Assembly (NCBI GenBank): GCA_026988245.1
Contig: JALSLR010000090.1
Span: forward strand, 1-37,482
Direction of reading: 5' to 3'
Source of the DNA: Sulfurimonas sp.
GTDB taxonomy: Bacteria > Campylobacterota > Campylobacteria > Campylobacterales > Sulfurimonadaceae
Length of the DNA stretch: 37,482 nt
The translations under genes were made by a program, and so were the position numbers. A model generated the notes under the pieces. It did no database searches. It saw only the letters and a list, made by a program, of their open reading frames with translations, and was not told the DNA's origin. Positions 34,935 to 37,482 of the stretch are shown here, piece by piece (position 1 is the first letter of the stretch; each line of letters starts with the position of its first letter).

Positions 34935-37325
34935 ATGAAAATAAACTTTAACTCAATCACAGTAAAAACTATTATACATATAATTATTTTCTCTTTTTCA
35001 TTTGTATTTTTCGTCACCTTTGTTGTTAGGAGTCTTTTTACAGACTCATATATGGAGTTAGAAAAAGATAAGGTAGTTATTATTTCAGAAAATATCGCTG
35101 AACCTTTAGCTCTAAATTTAAGTTATGGTTTTTCTGAAGCGATAAGTGAAATATCTACAAAAGCACTCTTAAATAAAAATATCCTTCTCATAGAAATAAA
35201 TGACCATGAAGGGATGCAACTATACACTTTTTCAGATTATAACCTAAGCATAGACGAGCATGTACATAACAATGAACTCATAAATGTTCAAGACCTCATA
35301 GATCCTGCAACACAGACAAAGGTAGGAACACTTACTATCATCTACTCTAATGACTCCTATGAAGAGCATATGAATAAGTTTAACAACTGGTTTTTATGGG
35401 GGTACTTAGGTTTTACTTTTTCTCTGTTTGTTTTAGCATATCTTTTATACAAGTCATTAAAGAACCTCTCTATTTTAGATGCATCTTTAAAAAACTTCGA
35501 TCCTCATAAACCACAAAAACTAAACCTTATCACCTCCACTAAAGATGAGATATATTCTATATCAAAGTCTGCAAATATTATGATAGGGAATATCATAGAG
35601 TTTTTAAACTCTACAAAAAAGTTAAATGAACAACTTCTCTTAAGTCAAATACATCTCAAAGATGCCCAAAGAATGGCAAGTGTTGGAAGTCTTGACTATA
35701 ATGTAAAAGATAATGAACTCATACTTAGTGATGAGTACTATAGAATACTAGGAGTAAAACTCAGTACAAAATTCGGCTGGAATGACTTTTTGAATCTAAT
35801 CTCAACAGATGATGCTAAACATGTTAGGGATGTTTTAGATAATGCTATAAAAAATGGATCTAATTTTAGCATAAAGTATAAGCTCTCTTTAGCGCATGAT
35901 AAAGAAATTTACATACTAACAAAAGGAAAGGTTCGTAAGAAAAAAGATGGTTATGTTAAACTAACTGCCATTAGCATGGACATAACAAATGATGTAATTA
36001 ACAAGCAAATCATCGAAAAACTTGCCTATTTTGATCCACTTACTGGTTTAGCCAACAGAACACTACTCAAAGATAGAATGTTAAAATCAGTCCAAAATGC
36101 TAAACGCACCCAAGATAAAATGGGTGTTATTTTCTTAGACCTAGACCATTTTAAACTTATAAATGATACACTCGGGCATAGTGTAGGAGATGAACTACTC
36201 ATATATATCTCTGATATTTTAAAATCTCAAATCAGAGCTTCAGATACTCTTTCTAGACTTGGTGGTGACGAGTTTGTAATACTACTTCCTTCTATGAAAA
36301 GCTTAGACGACATAGAAAAATTGGCTGAAAAAATCCAAAAAGCATTAGAACATAAGCATGATATTGGAACACATCAACTTTATATTACTTCAAGTATTGG
36401 TGTTGCTGTATTTCCTGAGCATGGTGAAACTTGTGATGAACTTATTCGAAATGCTGATACTGCAATGTATGAAGCTAAAAATGATGGACGTAATCGCTGC
36501 AAAATCTACTCACAAACCATGGGTTACTTTGTAGATAAACAGCTCAATTTAGAGCAAGATCTAGCTGAAGCAGTCAAAACAAAAGAGCAGATTCAAGTCT
36601 ATTATCAGGTAAAAATTGATGCACAATCTAAAAATATTTTAGGGGCAGAGGCACTTGTTAGATGGAACCACCCAACTAATGGATTTGTTTTTCCAGATGA
36701 CTTTATTTATATGGCTGAGAGTACAGGACTTATGATAGAGCTAGGAAATATAATCACCGATCAATCAGTATCTATGGTTAAAGAGCTTAACAATCTCGGC
36801 GTTGTAGGCATAAAAATGGCTATAAACCTCTCTGCACGTCAGTTTGGAGATGCTACCTTAGTTCCTTTTATCTCTAAAACACTTAGAAAATATGATATTG
36901 ACCCTTCTCAAATTGAGTTTGAGATTACAGAGAGTATCTCAATGTCAAATATGACAAATACACTCAGAATACTTAATGAGCTCAAAGAACTTGGCGTTTC
37001 AATAGCCATTGATGACTTTGGAACAGGACACTCGTCTTTAGCCTATCTCAAAAAGTTTCCAATTGACACTCTAAAAATAGATAGATCGTTCATCACCGAT
37101 ATTATTAAAGATGAAGATGATAGAATAATCGCTCAGACTATCATATCTATGGCTCATTCACTTAGACTCAAGACAGTAGCCGAAGGCGTAGAGACTCAAG
37201 AGCATGTAGATATGCTTCAAAATATGGAGTGTGATATTCTTCAAGGGTATTTTTACTCCAAACCAATTGCGAAAGACGCATTTGTCAAGTTTATAAAAGA
37301 GTATGAAATAAACAATTTTGTATAA
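34935..37325 (+). CDS. Membrane bifunctional GGDEF-EAL protein with PAS domain
   Basis: It has 796 residues. TM1 is about 11-34, a periplasmic region about 35-152 (CHASE8-like by position), TM2 about 153-172, then a HAMP-like linker to about 226 and a PAS domain about 240-350. The GGDEF domain has an intact active site GGDEF at 443-447 with an RxxD inhibitory site (RASD, 434-437). The EAL domain has EAL at 572-574, NLSARQF, FEITES and DDFGTGHSS from 693, so it appears catalytically intact. Both synthesis and degradation of c-di-GMP are possible. The periplasmic part would be the contact site for the YfiR-like neighbour, by analogy with YfiN. The start lies eight bases past that gene. Confidence 0.92.
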   Translation: MKINFNSITVKTIIHIIIFSFSFVFFVTFVVRSLFTDSYMELEKDKVVIISENIAEPLALNLSYGFSEAISEISTKALLNKNILLIEINDHEGMQLYTFSDYNLSIDEHVHNNELINVQDLIDPATQTKVGTLTIIYSNDSYEEHMNKFNNWFLWGYLGFTFSLFVLAYLLYKSLKNLSILDASLKNFDPHKPQKLNLITSTKDEIYSISKSANIMIGNIIEFLNSTKKLNEQLLLSQIHLKDAQRMASVGSLDYNVKDNELILSDEYYRILGVKLSTKFGWNDFLNLISTDDAKHVRDVLDNAIKNGSNFSIKYKLSLAHDKEIYILTKGKVRKKKDGYVKLTAISMDITNDVINKQIIEKLAYFDPLTGLANRTLLKDRMLKSVQNAKRTQDKMGVIFLDLDHFKLINDTLGHSVGDELLIYISDILKSQIRASDTLSRLGGDEFVILLPSMKSLDDIEKLAEKIQKALEHKHDIGTHQLYITSSIGVAVFPEHGETCDELIRNADTAMYEAKNDGRNRCKIYSQTMGYFVDKQLNLEQDLAEAVKTKEQIQVYYQVKIDAQSKNILGAEALVRWNHPTNGFVFPDDFIYMAESTGLMIELGNIITDQSVSMVKELNNLGVVGIKMAINLSARQFGDATLVPFISKTLRKYDIDPSQIEFEITESISMSNMTNTLRILNELKELGVSIAIDDFGTGHSSLAYLKKFPIDTLKIDRSFITDIIKDEDDRIIAQTIISMAHSLRLKTVAEGVETQEHVDMLQNMECDILQGYFYSKPIAKDAFVKFIKEYEINNFV

Positions 37326-37366
37326 ACCCTAAAATACTCAAAATAGAGAAAAATCACTACAAATGT

Positions 37367-37403
37367 TATGGAATTATTTGAGCTTAACCCCAATGATTCC
37401 ATA
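37367..37403 (+). terminator. Hairpin after the GGDEF-EAL gene
   Basis: TATGGAATTATT (37367-37378) pairs with AATGATTCCATA (37392-37403) over 12 bases with one G-U pair and a 13-base loop. It could end the TonB/YfiR/GGDEF-EAL transcript, but there is no T-run after it. Its right arm lies inside repeat copy 2; the left arm is in the shared block 37361-37380. Copy 1 does not preserve this pairing, so it is not a constant part of the repeat. Confidence 0.35.
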
Positions 37404-37437
37404 CCAAATTAGACAACAAGCTTGATTGCTCTATAAT
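37382..37437 (+). repeat. Direct repeat copy 2, promoter-like, near the window end
   Basis: This is the second copy of the repeat at 32294-32348, in the same orientation. It has TAGACA at 37410-37415 and a perfect TATAAT at 37432-37437 with 16 bases between, so it reads as a better promoter than copy 1. No coding start follows before the window ends at 37482, so any gene it drives is outside. The stretch 37326-37482 holds no gene. Confidence 0.6.
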
Positions 37438-37482
37438 TAGGTACTTTAAAGCGAAAAAGTCACACTTAAAACTTTCACCTAT

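Larger units (their letters stand above)
183..35818. repeat. Dispersed 8-mer GATGCTAA, 25 copies
   Basis: Copies as GATGCTAA on the plus strand start at 183, 2379, 2688, 2898, 3320, 5420, 5453, 5540, 12430, 12559, 20846, 27168, 30641, 31235, 34513 and 35811. Copies on the minus strand (TTAGCATC on plus) start at 6805, 6856, 20227, 26107, 28843, 29012, 29282, 31130 and 31406. Twenty of 25 are preceded by T and fourteen by AT; the next base is G in 14, A in 9, C in 2, T in none. The consensus is ATGATGCTAAR. All are inside genes. They were found by eye, so a few may have been missed. Confidence 0.75.

Noticed and set aside
32294..37437. Direct repeats as ends of an insertion sequence or integrative element
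   Set aside because: No transposase, integrase or terminal inverted repeats are in the bracketed segment, and the genes inside look chromosomal in codon use. A shared promoter or recombination repeat fits better.

Overview
The window looks like chromosomal DNA of a free-living Campylobacterota (epsilonproteobacterium), most like Sulfurimonas or a close relative. The evidence is the AT-rich composition, a periplasmic nitrate reductase operon in the order napA-G-H-B-F-L-D, a CheA with a fused receiver domain (CheAY), a CheV, a Helicobacter-type malate:quinone oxidoreductase, and tight gene packing with many ATGA or TAATG overlaps. The species call is inferred from gene content and was not checked against any database.

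Layout. 1-6446 (+): the 3' part of mqo, a GlnRS with a GatB/YqeY-like tail, a YbiT-type ABC-F ATPase, an FAH-fold protein and a SUI1/YciH-like protein. 6443-8033 (-): a thioredoxin-like protein and a membrane diguanylate cyclase. 8161-9839 (+): a Crp/Fnr-family regulator overlapping a NarX-like nitrate-sensor module that has no kinase. 9864-17759 (+): a Crp/Fnr-type palindrome and promoter, then napAGHBFLD and two unrecognised small genes. 17775-31674 (-): a long tightly packed run. In transcription order it is surE, tcdA, three unknown envelope or small genes, greA, argC, an LpxH-like phosphatase, cheV, cheAY, cheW, an MCE/Mla lipid transporter (permease, ATPase, MlaD, lipoprotein) and an aminopeptidase P. 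31748-37325 (+): an unknown protein, then a TonB-dependent receptor, a YfiR-like periplasmic protein and a membrane GGDEF-EAL enzyme.

How the genes work together. The nap genes form a complete periplasmic nitrate respiration system. The regulator/sensor pair just upstream and the palindrome before napA suggest local nitrate-responsive control. The last three genes resemble a YfiBNR-type circuit linking outer-membrane uptake or signalling to c-di-GMP. A second c-di-GMP cyclase and the chemotaxis set add further behavioural control.

The most unusual signals are three. (1) The non-palindromic 8-mer GATGCTAA occurs 25 times on the two strands, far above a base-composition expectation of about 1.5, mostly as in-frame Asp-Ala-Lys codons; it resembles a DNA uptake or other genome-architecture motif. 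(2) A ~55-bp near-identical direct repeat with promoter-like spacing brackets the TonB/YfiR/GGDEF-EAL module. (3) A kinase-less NarX-type sensor is translationally coupled to a Crp-family regulator upstream of nap.

No rRNA, tRNA, CRISPR array, transposase or integrase was seen. No stretch above 300 bases lacks a gene.
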